Assembly (NCBI GenBank): GCA_964422725.1
Contig: CAYRCC010000018.1
Span: forward strand, 1 to 44,354
Direction: 5' to 3'
Origin: CAKSNH01 sp964422725
Lineage (GTDB): Bacteria > Bacillota > Clostridia > UBA1381
Length of the DNA stretch: 44,354 bases
The notes under the pieces were generated by a model. That model searched no databases. It had not been told where the DNA came from and saw nothing but the letters and a program-made list of their open reading frames with translations. The position numbers and the translations under genes are program-made. Below, piece by piece: positions 25,061 to 33,452 of this stretch; position 1 is the first letter of the stretch, and each line of letters starts with the position of its first letter.

Positions 25061-27364
25061 TTAATCACTCGATACATGCCTGAACTCTACTCCGACAACC
25101 GTCGCCGGATGCACTTTTTCACCGGCAGCATAGCTCTGTTTTGCCGCATATGCATTTTCATCGCTCTGCCCTGCACCTATAGCCTCAAAATTGAGTCCTG
25201 CCGCTTCCAGTCTTGCCTTTGCCTCCGACACCGACAATCCGACAACGCTCGGTACGGAAACCAATGCTTCTTCGTCAGCCTCCGTCATATACAGTATAAC
25301 CGTTGAACCGCTTGTGATACTCGCGCCCGGCTTAGGCAGCTGGTCAACAACGCCTTCACCCTCGCCCACAACCTTAGCCGCAAGTTTCTGCGCCTCAAGC
25401 TTGCTTTTTGCGTCCTCAACCGACAAACCGCGTACATCAGGCACCGTAAGCGACATTTGTGCAAGTTCTTCATCTGTGTATTGGCGTTCTACTCCGAGAT
25501 ACTCAAGTGTATCCTCTATTATCGCTCCGGCAACCGGCGCGGCAATAGTACCGCCGTACTTAACCGCAACCTGCGGTTCGTCCATCATAACAAGACATAT
25601 AATCTGAGGGTCGTCTGCCGGTGCAAATCCGACAAACGAAGCTATACGCTTTGTACCCGTTCTTGAACCTTTCTGCGACGTACCTGTTTTTCCGCCCAGT
25701 CTGTAACCCTTTATATACGCGTTCTTACCCGTACCGGTCGGTGCGGAAACAACGCTTTCAAGAATACCGCGCATAGTATCCGAAGTTTCTTTTGAAATAA
25801 CCTTATTCTTTACCACAGGCTGATAAGTTTTTACAACTCCGCTGTCGTTTCTTATTTCCTTGACTATTTGCGGCTGCATCAAGTCGCCGCCGTTTATAAC
25901 CGCCGAAATTGCCGTTATCAGCTGCAACGGCGTAACATTAAATCCCTGTCCGAACGAGCTTGTGGCAATATCCGCCTCGCCCATATTTCCCGTATGGTAC
26001 ACACTCTTTGCCTCACCTATAAGCTCTATACCTGTACGCTCCGTAAGTCCGAACGCCTTGAAATACTGCTGAAATTTATCACTGCCCAATCTTAATCCCG
26101 TTTCTATGAACACAGGGTTGCACGAATTCTGCACTCCCTGTACGAAATTTTCCGCGCCGTGCCCCGCCTGCTTATGGCAGTGAATTGTGTGCGGTCCTAT
26201 TTTTACAGAACCGCTGCAATAAAACGGCGTGTCAAGGCTTACCACGTTTTCCTCAAGTCCTGCCGCCGCGGTTATAATCTTAAAGGTTGAACCCGGCTCA
26301 TATGTGTCGGAAATCGCTTTATTTCTCCACATCTTATTTCTCAGCGAAGCGATCTGTTCCTGACGTATTTCTTCTTCGGTTTTCACTTCGGTCGGCTGTG
26401 CACTCTCGGTCGGTGCCTCGGTTTGCATTTCCTGAGGCTCCTGCACAGTGTCCGCTATCTGATATTTTTCAAAATTCGTCACATCATACGGATTATTCAC
26501 GTCAAAATCCGGTTTCGTCGCCATTGCCAATATCTCACCCGTCTTAGGGTTCATTATTATGCCTGCCGCGCCCTCCTTCAGCTGATTTTCGACAACCGCA
26601 TTCTCCAAATGCTTTTCCAAAAAATGCTGAATGGTTTCGTCAATCGTAAGTACAACGTCCGCTCCCTCTTCTGCCTCAATCTGCTCCTCATACTGAAAAT
26701 CCATATTAAGACCGTTAGCGGCTTTTGCACTTAAAACACTGCCCGAACGCCCCGTAAGCACATCGTCAAACGTCATTTCAACGCCTTGTCTGCCGTCATT
26801 GTCGTAACCGGTAAAACCGATAACGTGCGGTGCGATGTTGTATGAATAGTATCTTTTTGAATCCTGTTCAAAATAAACGCCCGAATAATTGCCCGACATC
26901 TCGTCAAGCTTACCGTCTTTTTTGCGCTGTTCGTCCTTTGTGCTGTCTTTCAGCTCCTTGATGGCTTGGCTTTGTTCGGGAGTTATACGTTTTTTGATTA
27001 CCTGATATGAGCTGTTCTTTGTTACAATCTTATAAATGTCGTCATACTCCATATCGAGTATCTGCGATAACTTTGTCGCAACGATTTTCTCCGACTCCGA
27101 CTTCTTTATCTCGTCCGGACTGCACACAAGCGTATCCACCGTAACGCTTTTCGCAAGTGCTTTCCCGTTACGGTCATATATATATCCGCGGTTTGCGGTA
27201 ACTGTGCGTTCTCTTGTCTGCTGTTCTATGGCTTTGCCCTTAAGCTCATCACCGCGCCATATTTGCCAGTAGGCAACTTTTCCTATAAGAAAAAGAAAGG
27301 CGACCAGATAACAGCACAGCACCAATACCATCCTTTTTCTCATTTTTGCAGGCGGTAATGCCAT
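25061..27364 (-). CDS. ftsI: Division transpeptidase FtsI/SpoVD-type PBP with two PASTA domains
   Basis: The 767-residue class B penicillin-binding protein has a short cytoplasmic part, one membrane helix (VLVLCCYLVAFLFLIGKVA), a dimerisation domain starting RERTVTANRGYIYDRNGKAL, and the transpeptidase domain with SxxK in TYEPGSTFKIITAAAG, SxN in QNSCNPVFIETG and KTG in LGGKTGTSQKG. Two PASTA domains end it (about 640-700 and 705-765: VPDVRGLSVEDAKSKLEA and VPSVVGLSVSEAKARLEA). A Gln/Glu/Thr-rich insert precedes the active site (about 317-345). The ATG at 27364 has AAAGGGG 9 nt upstream. FtsI and SpoVD cannot be told apart by sequence alone; no second PBP gene is in the cluster. Confidence 0.95.
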   Translation of the reverse strand: MALPPAKMRKRMVLVLCCYLVAFLFLIGKVAYWQIWRGDELKGKAIEQQTRERTVTANRGYIYDRNGKALAKSVTVDTLVCSPDEIKKSESEKIVATKLSQILDMEYDDIYKIVTKNSSYQVIKKRITPEQSQAIKELKDSTKDEQRKKDGKLDEMSGNYSGVYFEQDSKRYYSYNIAPHVIGFTGYDNDGRQGVEMTFDDVLTGRSGSVLSAKAANGLNMDFQYEEQIEAEEGADVVLTIDETIQHFLEKHLENAVVENQLKEGAAGIIMNPKTGEILAMATKPDFDVNNPYDVTNFEKYQIADTVQEPQEMQTEAPTESAQPTEVKTEEEIRQEQIASLRNKMWRNKAISDTYEPGSTFKIITAAAGLEENVVSLDTPFYCSGSVKIGPHTIHCHKQAGHGAENFVQGVQNSCNPVFIETGLRLGSDKFQQYFKAFGLTERTGIELIGEAKSVYHTGNMGEADIATSSFGQGFNVTPLQLITAISAVINGGDLMQPQIVKEIRNDSGVVKTYQPVVKNKVISKETSDTMRGILESVVSAPTGTGKNAYIKGYRLGGKTGTSQKGSRTGTKRIASFVGFAPADDPQIICLVMMDEPQVAVKYGGTIAAPVAGAIIEDTLEYLGVERQYTDEELAQMSLTVPDVRGLSVEDAKSKLEAQKLAAKVVGEGEGVVDQLPKPGASITSGSTVILYMTEADEEALVSVPSVVGLSVSEAKARLEAAGLNFEAIGAGQSDENAYAAKQSYAAGEKVHPATVVGVEFRHVSSD

Positions 27365-27459
27365 ATAATCAATCCCCTTTATAATTCTAAAATTATTCAA
27401 AATGCCGATTTGCGCATAAATTCACAATCAGCATTTACTTTGTTATAATCATTCTAGTA

Positions 27460-27948
27460 TTAATCTATACTAAATATTCCTACAACATTTTTCTTTATCA
27501 TCTCATATCCGCCGGCTATTTTGTTTCCTACTCCCTCAACCTCTTTCGCCGTCACTTCCGTATTGTCGGCTTTATTCACATTGACATAAACAATCTGATA
27601 TTTTTCGGGTCTTTGCATTCCGAGTTTTGTCGTAGCTATTTCTTCTATTGTTTTCAGGTCAACGGTATTTTCCAATTCAAACGTTTTCTGACACGTAACC
27701 GACTCTGCCGAAGCAAGCTTTTTTTCAAGCTCCGATATTTTCACTTCCGACTCATAAAGCTCTACTTTTCTGCTTATCATCAGAAATGCGCTTGCCGTAA
27801 TCAGCATTATACATACAATCATTTTAAAGTAACCGACCGCGCTTTTTCTCTGCCTTTTTGCCGCGGTACGCTGTTTTTTGCGTGTTTGATGCTGTCTTTC
27901 GGCTGTTTCTCTTTGTTGCGTTTCATATGCAAGATTATCGTAACTCAT
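27460..27948 (-). CDS. ftsL: Septum protein FtsL-like
   Basis: The 162-residue protein has a basic, Gln-rich N-terminus of about 40 residues, a single membrane helix (YFKMIVCIMLITASAFLMIS), a short coiled coil (YESEVKISELEKKLASAESV) and a C-terminal tail. This bitopic layout and its place between rsmH and the PBP identify FtsL, which works with FtsQ to activate septal synthesis. Sequence similarity in the family is low, so identity rests largely on context. GAGGAGG lies 5 nt before the ATG. Confidence 0.85.
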   Translation of the reverse strand: MSYDNLAYETQQRETAERQHQTRKKQRTAAKRQRKSAVGYFKMIVCIMLITASAFLMISRKVELYESEVKISELEKKLASAESVTCQKTFELENTVDLKTIEEIATTKLGMQRPEKYQIVYVNVNKADNTEVTAKEVEGVGNKIAGGYEMIKKNVVGIFSID

Positions 27949-27978
27949 TTCTTCCTCCTCTTCTTCGGCTGAACAACT

Positions 27979-28917
27979 TTATTCGGAAAGTTTTTCAAAA
28001 ATTCTCAGTTTTGCACTTTTCGATCTGCTGTTTTCCTCTTCCTCGCGTTTACTCGGCAGTATAGGCTTTCTTGTTACCGTTTTCCCCGCCGGTTTTTTAC
28101 CGCACACGCACACCGGAAACTCTTTCGGACAAACACACCCCGATGCAAGCTCACTGTACGTATTTTTCACTATTCTGTCCTCAAGCGAATGAAACGTAAT
28201 AATGCACAGCCGTCCCCCCGGCTTTAATACACTTACAAAGTCCTTCACCGCCTGTTTTAATATCTCCAATTCACCGTTTACTTCAATTCTGATTGCCTGA
28301 AACACTCTTTTAGCCGGATGTCCGCCGTCCATACGCGCTTTTTTCGGAATTGCCGCTTTTATTATATCCACCAGCTCACCCGTCGTTTCGATAGGCTTTT
28401 CACTGCGTTTTTCCTCGATAAACTCAGCAATTCTTTTTGACCAATTTTCTTCGCCGTACTCGTAAAATATCTTTGTCAGCTGTTGCTTGGAATATTCATT
28501 CACCACAGTGTACGCACTCTTTGTACAGCGTTTGTCCATTCGCATATCAAGCGGCGCGTCCTGCATATAGCTGAAACCTCTGTCCTTATTGTCAAGCTGA
28601 TACGACGATACTCCCAAATCAAGCACTGCTCCGTCTATCGCCTCGACTCCCAATTCTTTTAACACCGACAGTATCTCACTGAAATTACGGTTTACAACCG
28701 TCACCCTGTCAGCAAAGCGTTCAAGCCGCGCCGATGCCGCCTTAATCGCCTCACCGTCGCGGTCTATACCTATTAATTTCACGCTGTCGTCATATTCCAA
28801 AATTCCGTTTGAATGACCCCCGCCGCCAAGCGTGCCGTCAACATAGATACCGCCGCGCCTAATGTTGAGTCCGTCAATAGTTTCATCAAACAGTACCGAA
28901 ACATGTTTAAATTCCAT
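27979..28917 (-). CDS. rsmH: 16S rRNA (cytosine-1402-N4)-methyltransferase RsmH
   Basis: The 312-residue S-adenosylmethionine enzyme methylates C1402 in the decoding centre. It has the family N-terminus FKHVSVLFDETIDGLNIRRG, YVDGTLGGGGHSNGIL, AIDGAVLDLGVSSYQLDNKD, RGFSYMQDAPLDMRMDKRC, HPAKRVFQAIRIEVNGELEI and ITFHSLEDRIVKN. TAGGAG lies 8 nt before the ATG. It stands 19 nt after mraZ in the canonical order. Confidence 0.97.
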   Translation of the reverse strand: MEFKHVSVLFDETIDGLNIRRGGIYVDGTLGGGGHSNGILEYDDSVKLIGIDRDGEAIKAASARLERFADRVTVVNRNFSEILSVLKELGVEAIDGAVLDLGVSSYQLDNKDRGFSYMQDAPLDMRMDKRCTKSAYTVVNEYSKQQLTKIFYEYGEENWSKRIAEFIEEKRSEKPIETTGELVDIIKAAIPKKARMDGGHPAKRVFQAIRIEVNGELEILKQAVKDFVSVLKPGGRLCIITFHSLEDRIVKNTYSELASGCVCPKEFPVCVCGKKPAGKTVTRKPILPSKREEEENSRSKSAKLRIFEKLSE

Positions 28918-28936
28918 ATATAAAACTCCTACTCAA

Positions 28937-29380
28937 TCATATATTCAGTTCATACTTCATAATGCCCTCAATAACAATATCCTCGGCAATATCTTCCTGA
29001 TAGCTTTCCCAAATATCCGAATTCCATAACTCCAACCGAGTATTCGCGCCCACAAGCATTACATTCTTATCCAATTCGGCATAATCGGACAGCCTCTGTG
29101 CGATTGTTATTCTGCCCTGCTTATCTATCACGCACGATGAGGCTTTACCGAAAAACATTCTTACGAACGCGCTCGCATTTTTATCGGTTGCCGTCGGCAG
29201 TCGGCTGAGCTTTTCCGCCAGCTTGCTCCACTCCTCCTCGGTATATATGTGCAGACATTTATCGTTCGGCGCTCTTGTAATGAAAACAGTATCGCCGAGC
29301 ATTTCCCTCACCTTTGCCGGAAGTATAAGTCTGCCCTTTTCGTCAAGGACTCTGGGATATTCATCTACAAAATAACTCAC
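28937..29380 (-). CDS. mraZ: Transcriptional regulator MraZ
   Basis: The 147-residue protein has the two AbrB-like MraZ repeats: DEYPRVLDEKGRLILPAKVR and later ASSCVIDKQGRITIAQRLSD. MraZ binds short G-rich direct repeats in the promoter of its own operon and generally represses it. Such repeats appear at 29543-29592. The start is a GTG at 29380 with GGTGA upstream, which fits the family's short N-terminus. A GTG at 29392 is a possible alternative that adds four residues. Confidence 0.93.
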   Translation of the reverse strand: MSYFVDEYPRVLDEKGRLILPAKVREMLGDTVFITRAPNDKCLHIYTEEEWSKLAEKLSRLPTATDKNASAFVRMFFGKASSCVIDKQGRITIAQRLSDYAELDKNVMLVGANTRLELWNSDIWESYQEDIAEDIVIEGIMKYELNI

Positions 29381-29542
29381 TGTTTTCACCACACTTTCAT
29401 AAATAATCTTGGAGTAAAATATACGGACTGCGGTTTTATTGATTTTTCTCGTTTTTTAAAGGGAGTGCCGTCTGTATGCGGCATTTTAAGCAAATAATTG
29501 GAATTATAAATGTTGTTAGTCTGTTCACAGTCCGGCAAAACG

Positions 29543-29592
29543 TATGACTCCACGTCAACCCATTTTGCCCCCTTTTACTCCCCTATACTCCA
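29543..29592 (-). promoter_or_regulatory. MraZ-box-like direct repeats
   Basis: On the minus strand five G-rich units recur every 10 bp: TTGGAG, GGGGAG, GGGGGC, TGGGTT, TGGAGT. MraZ is known to bind TGGG-type repeats spaced by five bases, which gives the same 10-bp period. They lie directly downstream of the proposed -10 element, a good place for repression. Confidence 0.7.
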
Positions 29593-29621
29593 ATTTTATA
29601 CCATTTGGCATAAAAACGCAA
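29593..29621 (-). promoter_or_regulatory. Candidate sigma-A promoter of the dcw cluster
   Basis: On the minus strand TTGCGT (29621-29616) and TAAAAT (29598-29593) are 17 bp apart. An overlapping TATAAA at 29600-29595 is an alternative -10. The leader to mraZ would be about 200 nt. Confidence 0.5.
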
Positions 29622-29797
29622 TATGTTTTTGAAAAATTTTTTTATAAAATTTAAATATTGAAATTTTCAATCCAAATTAACTATTTTCGGTGCTGATTTA
29701 TTATTTGCGGCAAGCTGTTCGGAAAACACGCAAACCGCCGTTTATCCGCAAATTACGTTTACAAAAATGTTAATAACAAAATATTTTAATTAAACTA

Positions 29798-29826
29798 TTG
29801 AAAAATTTTAAGATATTATGTATAAT
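29798..29826 (+). promoter_or_regulatory. Sigma-A promoter of araA
   Basis: TTGAAA (29798-29803) and TATAAT (29821-29826) are separated by exactly 17 bp, 76 nt before the araA start codon. Confidence 0.85.
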
Positions 29827-29847
29827 GATAATAGGAAATTTAATGAT

Positions 29848-29874
29848 GTATTTTTCAGCTTTGCACAAAAATAC
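29848..29874. promoter_or_regulatory. Inverted repeat in the araA leader (candidate operator)
   Basis: Perfect arms GTATTTTT (29848-29855) and AAAAATAC (29867-29874) with an 11-bp spacer lie 22 bp after the -10 box, covering the early transcribed region. This fits roadblock repression by a sugar-responsive regulator. It does not match the B. subtilis AraR box closely. Confidence 0.4.
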
Positions 29875-29901
29875 GTCAAATACATTTATGAGGTGATAAA
29901 G

Positions 29902-31380
29902 ATGATAAGTATCAAAAACTACGAATTTTGGTTTGTCACAGGCAGTCAGCACCTATACGGTCCGGAAACGCTCGAACAGGTTGCAAAGGACTCACAGGCT
30001 ATTGTTGACGGACTTAACGCATCGGGCAAGCTTCCGTGCAAAATTGTTCTCAAGCCTACGGTTAAAACTCCGGCTGAAATTACAAAAATTTTCAAAGAGG
30101 CTACATATGACGATAAGTGTGCCGGCGTGATTGCGTGGATGCATACGTTCAGTCCGTCAAAAATGTGGATTAACGGCTTGAAAAACTTTTCAAAACCTTA
30201 TCTGCACTTCCACACGCAGTTTAACCGCGAAATACCGTGGAACGAAATTGATATGGACTTTATGAATCTTAACCAGTCCGCGCACGGTGACAGAGAACAT
30301 GGATTTATCGGCGCAAGACTCAGAATGCCGAGAAAAATCGTTGTCGGCTACTGGGAAGACGATGAGCCACAGGCAAAAATTGCCGGTTGGATGAGAAGTG
30401 CTGCCGGTTATGCTATTTCACAGAATCTGAAAATGGTTCGTTTCGGCGACAATATGCGTCAGGTTGCGGTTACCGAGGGCGATAAGGTTGAGGCTGAAAT
30501 CAAGCTCGGCTGGGACGTTGAATATCACGGAATCGGCGACTTGGTTGCTGTTATGAACGACGTTACCGACTCTGAGGTTGAGGCAAAAATGGCAGAATAC
30601 GCCGACAAATACGATATGAACACAGATAATGTTGAGTCTGTGCGTTATCAGGCAAAAACAGAGGTTGCACTCGAAAAGATTTTTGAAGAAAACGGATACT
30701 GTGCATTCACGACAAACTTTGAGGATTTGCACGGTATGAAACAGTTGCCGGGTCTTGCCGCTCAAAACCTTATGGCGAACGGATACGGTTTCGGCGGTGA
30801 GGGCGACTGGAAAGTTGCCGCAATGACATATATTATGAAAGCTATGTCCGAAGGTCTTGAGGGCGGCACCGCATTTATGGAGGATTACACATACCACCTC
30901 GAAAAAGGCAACGAACATATTCTCGGTGCACATATGCTTGAGGTGTGTCCTAGCGTTGCATCGGGCAGACCGAAAATCGAAGTTCACGAGCTCGGTATCG
31001 GTAACAGAGAAGCACCGGCACGTTTGGTGTTCGACAGCTGTAACGGCAGTGCCATTGTTGCATCTTTGGTTGATATGGGCGGCAGACTAAGACTTATTGT
31101 CAATGATGTTGAGGCTTGTTCACCGCTGCAGAAAATGCCTAATCTTCCTGTTGCCGGTGTTATGTGGATTCCGCACCCAAATCTTGCGGTTTCTGCGGAG
31201 GCGTGGATTCTTGCCGGCGGCGCTCACCACAGCGTACTGAGTTATGCGCTTACAGCCGAGCAAATGCACGATTGGGCAAATATGATGGGAATAGAGTTTG
31301 TACACATCAACAAAAATACCACAATCGCGGAATTTGAAAAAGAGCTTTTGTGGAATGACATTGCATACAAACTGAAATAA
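29902..31380 (+). CDS. araA: L-arabinose isomerase
   Basis: The 492-residue enzyme converts L-arabinose to L-ribulose in the cytoplasm. It has the family start YEFWFVTGSQHLYGPETLEQ, WMHTFSPSKMWINGL, HTQFNREIPWNEIDMDFMNL, and the metal-binding residues in CAFTTNFEDLHGMKQLPGL, GGEGDWKVAAMTYIMKA, HILGAHMLEVCPS and GGAHHSVLSYALT. The ATG at 29902 follows GAGGTGAT by 4 nt; an upstream in-frame ATG at 29818 lies within the promoter and is not used. It stands alone, without araB or araD beside it, and has its own promoter and terminator. Length fits the family. Confidence 0.97.
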   Translation: MISIKNYEFWFVTGSQHLYGPETLEQVAKDSQAIVDGLNASGKLPCKIVLKPTVKTPAEITKIFKEATYDDKCAGVIAWMHTFSPSKMWINGLKNFSKPYLHFHTQFNREIPWNEIDMDFMNLNQSAHGDREHGFIGARLRMPRKIVVGYWEDDEPQAKIAGWMRSAAGYAISQNLKMVRFGDNMRQVAVTEGDKVEAEIKLGWDVEYHGIGDLVAVMNDVTDSEVEAKMAEYADKYDMNTDNVESVRYQAKTEVALEKIFEENGYCAFTTNFEDLHGMKQLPGLAAQNLMANGYGFGGEGDWKVAAMTYIMKAMSEGLEGGTAFMEDYTYHLEKGNEHILGAHMLEVCPSVASGRPKIEVHELGIGNREAPARLVFDSCNGSAIVASLVDMGGRLRLIVNDVEACSPLQKMPNLPVAGVMWIPHPNLAVSAEAWILAGGAHHSVLSYALTAEQMHDWANMMGIEFVHINKNTTIAEFEKELLWNDIAYKLK

Positions 31381-31407
31381 ACCATAATCACAGTGTCAAA
31401 TTAAAAT

Positions 31408-31433
31408 AGGCTGTCGGCGTTCGCCGACAGCCT
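31408..31433. terminator. Strong hairpin between araA and the upp unit, likely bidirectional terminator
   Basis: Arms AGGCTGTCGGCG (31408-31419) and CGCCGACAGCCT (31422-31433) are perfectly complementary. The minus-strand exit is T-rich (TATTTTAATTT), so it suits the leftward upp unit. The plus-strand exit is poorer. The AGGCTGT/GCCGACAGCCT sequence recurs at 40857-40911. Confidence 0.65.
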
Positions 31434-31445
31434 TAAACTTTAGCG

Positions 31446-31540
31446 CAAAACCCAACGGGTTTTGCATTAAAGCTTGGGTCATACTATTAAAAAAGTTTGC
31501 GGTGTTTTAGTCCGCTGACAGCAAAGTTCCCGCAAAAAAG
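31446..31540. repeat. Dispersed intergenic repeat, copy A
   Basis: It opens with the near-palindrome CAAAACCCAACGGGTTTTG, then ATTAAAG and GGTCA, and ends with GACAGC and CCGCAAAAA. The same ordered blocks occur at 38540-38655 (copy B). The two differ by substitutions and by insertions of small hairpins in copy B. Confidence 0.65.
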
Positions 31541-31573
31541 TGTTTTTCATCACCTTTTTAAGTTATGCTGAAT

Positions 31574-31596
31574 CGGATTTTACTTTGCAAAATCCG
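31574..31596. other. Short perfect hairpin downstream of the small gene
   Basis: Arms CGGATTTT (31574-31581) and AAAATCCG (31589-31596) with a 7-nt loop lie 15 nt past the stop codon of the 82-residue gene. No long T-run follows, so it may be a weak terminator or an mRNA 3' end stabiliser. Confidence 0.4.
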
Positions 31597-31611
31597 AAAT
31601 TTTCAATTCTA

Positions 31612-31860
31612 TCAGCTCAACTTCAAATCGTCATAAATCTTTTCACACACTCTTAACGCCTGTTGATTTGTAGTTTCCCTGCAATGAACAATATCACCTA
31701 TAATTTCCGTTTTTTCGCAATTGTCAGGCATATCTTCGAGTTGCTCCAATGCAATTTCAATATATGCGTTATCTTCAATTATTCGTTTCACCAGTTCAAG
31801 AATATGATCAACTATACATCTGTCATCGCTTTTTGGTGCGGAATCTACCATATTTTCCAT
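31612..31860 (-). CDS. Small hypothetical protein downstream of upp
   Basis: The 82-residue acidic protein is predicted almost all helical (HILELVKRIIEDNAYIEIAL, then QALRVCEKIYDDLKLS). I do not recognise a family. It has three cysteines (in DRCIVDH, HCRET and RVCEK) that do not form a clear metal site. AAGGAG lies 8 nt before the ATG at 31860, which favours that start over a GTG two codons earlier. It follows upp by 37 nt, so both are probably on one transcript. The good ribosome binding site and separate context support a real gene. Confidence 0.6.
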   Translation of the reverse strand: MENMVDSAPKSDDRCIVDHILELVKRIIEDNAYIEIALEQLEDMPDNCEKTEIIGDIVHCRETTNQQALRVCEKIYDDLKLS

Positions 31861-31897
31861 AATCACAGCTCCTTGTTTTCCAAGTCCCTATACAATA

Positions 31898-32527
31898 TTA
31901 TTTCGTACCGAAAATTCTGTCACCGGCATCGCCCAACCCCGGCACAATATAACCGTCCTCATTTAGACCTTCGTCCAAATTGGCACAGTATATTTCAACG
32001 TCCGAATGTGCCTTTGACAAAGCCTCAACTCCTTGCGGTGCCGCGATCACGCAAAGAAACTTTATATTTTTTCCGCCATACGACTTTATCTGAGAAATCG
32101 CGTCTATCGCCGACCCACCCGTCGCAAGCATCGGGTCAACCACCACAATCAGTCTGTTTGCAATGTCTGACGGCAGCTTGCAGTAATACTCGTGCGGCAT
32201 TAATGTTTCTTCGTCGCGGTACATTCCTATATGCCCTATCTTTGCGGACGGAATAAGCTTTTGAACACCGCCGACCATACCCAGTCCGGCGCGCAAAATT
32301 GGCACAACAGCCATTTTTTTACCTTTTAAAACTTTCTGTCTTGTAACTTTAATCGGTGTTTCGATTTCTACTTCCTCCACCGGTAAATCCCTCAATGCCT
32401 CATAGCACATAAGCATCGTAATTTCTTCGATATTCTCGCGGAACTCCTTATCGGAAGTGGTTTTTTTTCGCAATATTGAGGTTTTATGCTGAATTAACGG
32501 GTGATCAAACACAACAACATTTTTCAC
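31898..32527 (-). CDS. upp: Uracil phosphoribosyltransferase
   Basis: The 209-residue salvage enzyme makes UMP from uracil and PRPP. It shows VFDHPLIQHKTSILRKKTTS, VVPILRAGLGMVGGVQKLIP, the PRPP loop IVVVDPMLATGGSAIDAI, and the uracil-site ending NEDGYIVPGLGDAGDRIFGT. The start is GTG at 32527 with AAGGAGA 8 nt upstream. A promoter lies at 32589-32617. Confidence 0.97.
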   Translation of the reverse strand: MKNVVVFDHPLIQHKTSILRKKTTSDKEFRENIEEITMLMCYEALRDLPVEEVEIETPIKVTRQKVLKGKKMAVVPILRAGLGMVGGVQKLIPSAKIGHIGMYRDEETLMPHEYYCKLPSDIANRLIVVVDPMLATGGSAIDAISQIKSYGGKNIKFLCVIAAPQGVEALSKAHSDVEIYCANLDEGLNEDGYIVPGLGDAGDRIFGTK

Positions 32528-32588
32528 AACAAATCTCTCCTTAAATTCAAATTATTCCTTCAAGCCGGTAACTTTTTTCTTATTATCT

Positions 32589-32617
32589 ATGTTACACTAA
32601 AAAAATGTAATTGTCAA
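32589..32617 (-). promoter_or_regulatory. Sigma-A promoter of upp
   Basis: On the minus strand TTGACA (32617-32612) and TAACAT (32594-32589) are 17 bp apart; the -35 is perfect and the -10 matches four of six. The leader to upp is about 55 nt. Confidence 0.65.
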
Positions 32618-32670
32618 TAACCGACATTGCGTTTGAAACAGCGAATTTACAGCAGCAAATAAAATCTTTG

Positions 32671-32706
32671 CAAAAAAATATGAAGTGCAGTAAAATCGCA
32701 CCTCAT
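32671..32706 (-). terminator. Terminator of the liv operon
   Basis: On the minus strand arms ATGAGGTGC (32706-32698) and GCACTTCAT (32688-32680) pair with one G-U, with a 9-nt loop, followed by a run of seven T. It begins 30 nt after the livF stop. Confidence 0.85.
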
Positions 32707-32736
32707 ACCTTATAAAACTACTGTTTAAAATCGCAA

Positions 32737-33447
32737 TTAGCCGCCGAGATACGCCTTTTGCACAAGCTCACTCTCGGAAAGCTCTTTACCCGTACCCGAA
32801 AGCACAATCTGTCCGTTTTCCAAAACATATGCGCGGTCAGAAATTGCCAGCGACTTTCCGGCATTCTGTTCCACAAGCAGTATTGTAGTTCCGTCACGGT
32901 TAATGTCCTTAATAATTTCAAACACCTGGTCAACAAGCAACGGCGACAAACCCATAGACGGCTCATCAAGCATAAGCAATTTCGGATGACTCATTATCGC
33001 TCTGCCCATTGCAAGCATTTGCTGTTCACCGCCGGAAAGTGTGCCGGCAATCTGATTGCGACGTTCCGCAAGACGCGGAAAACGCGTATATATAGCTTCA
33101 ATATCGTTTTTAAATCCCGATTGGTCTTTTATGGAGTACGCACCCATCAAAAGATTCTCATATACAGTCAATTCCTGAAATATGCGGCGGCCTTCGGGAA
33201 CCTGAGTCATACCCAGACGTACTATTTTATGACATGGTGTTTTGGAAATATCTCTGCCGTCAAATGTCACACTTCCGGATTTTGCCGGAATAAGTCCCAC
33301 AACACTCTGCATTGTGGTCGTCTTGCCTGCACCGTTCGCGCCGATAAGCGTAACAATTTCACCCTCGTTCACTTCAAAGCTGATACCCCTGAGTGCGCAT
33401 ATAACACCGTAATATACTTCAAGATTATTCACTTCTAACATTGCCAT
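32737..33447 (-). CDS. livF: Branched-chain amino acid type ABC transporter ATPase LivF
   Basis: The 236-residue ATPase is one of the two nucleotide-binding subunits of a LivFGHMJ system. It has Walker A in LIGANGAGKTTTMQSVVG, the Q-loop region MTQVPEGRRIFQELTVYENL, the signature LSGGEQQMLAMGRA and Walker B KLLMLDEPSMGLSPLL. CGGAGG lies 9 nt before the ATG. It is the last gene of the operon. Confidence 0.95.
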   Translation of the reverse strand: MAMLEVNNLEVYYGVICALRGISFEVNEGEIVTLIGANGAGKTTTMQSVVGLIPAKSGSVTFDGRDISKTPCHKIVRLGMTQVPEGRRIFQELTVYENLLMGAYSIKDQSGFKNDIEAIYTRFPRLAERRNQIAGTLSGGEQQMLAMGRAIMSHPKLLMLDEPSMGLSPLLVDQVFEIIKDINRDGTTILLVEQNAGKSLAISDRAYVLENGQIVLSGTGKELSESELVQKAYLGG

Positions 33448-33452
33448 ACTCT

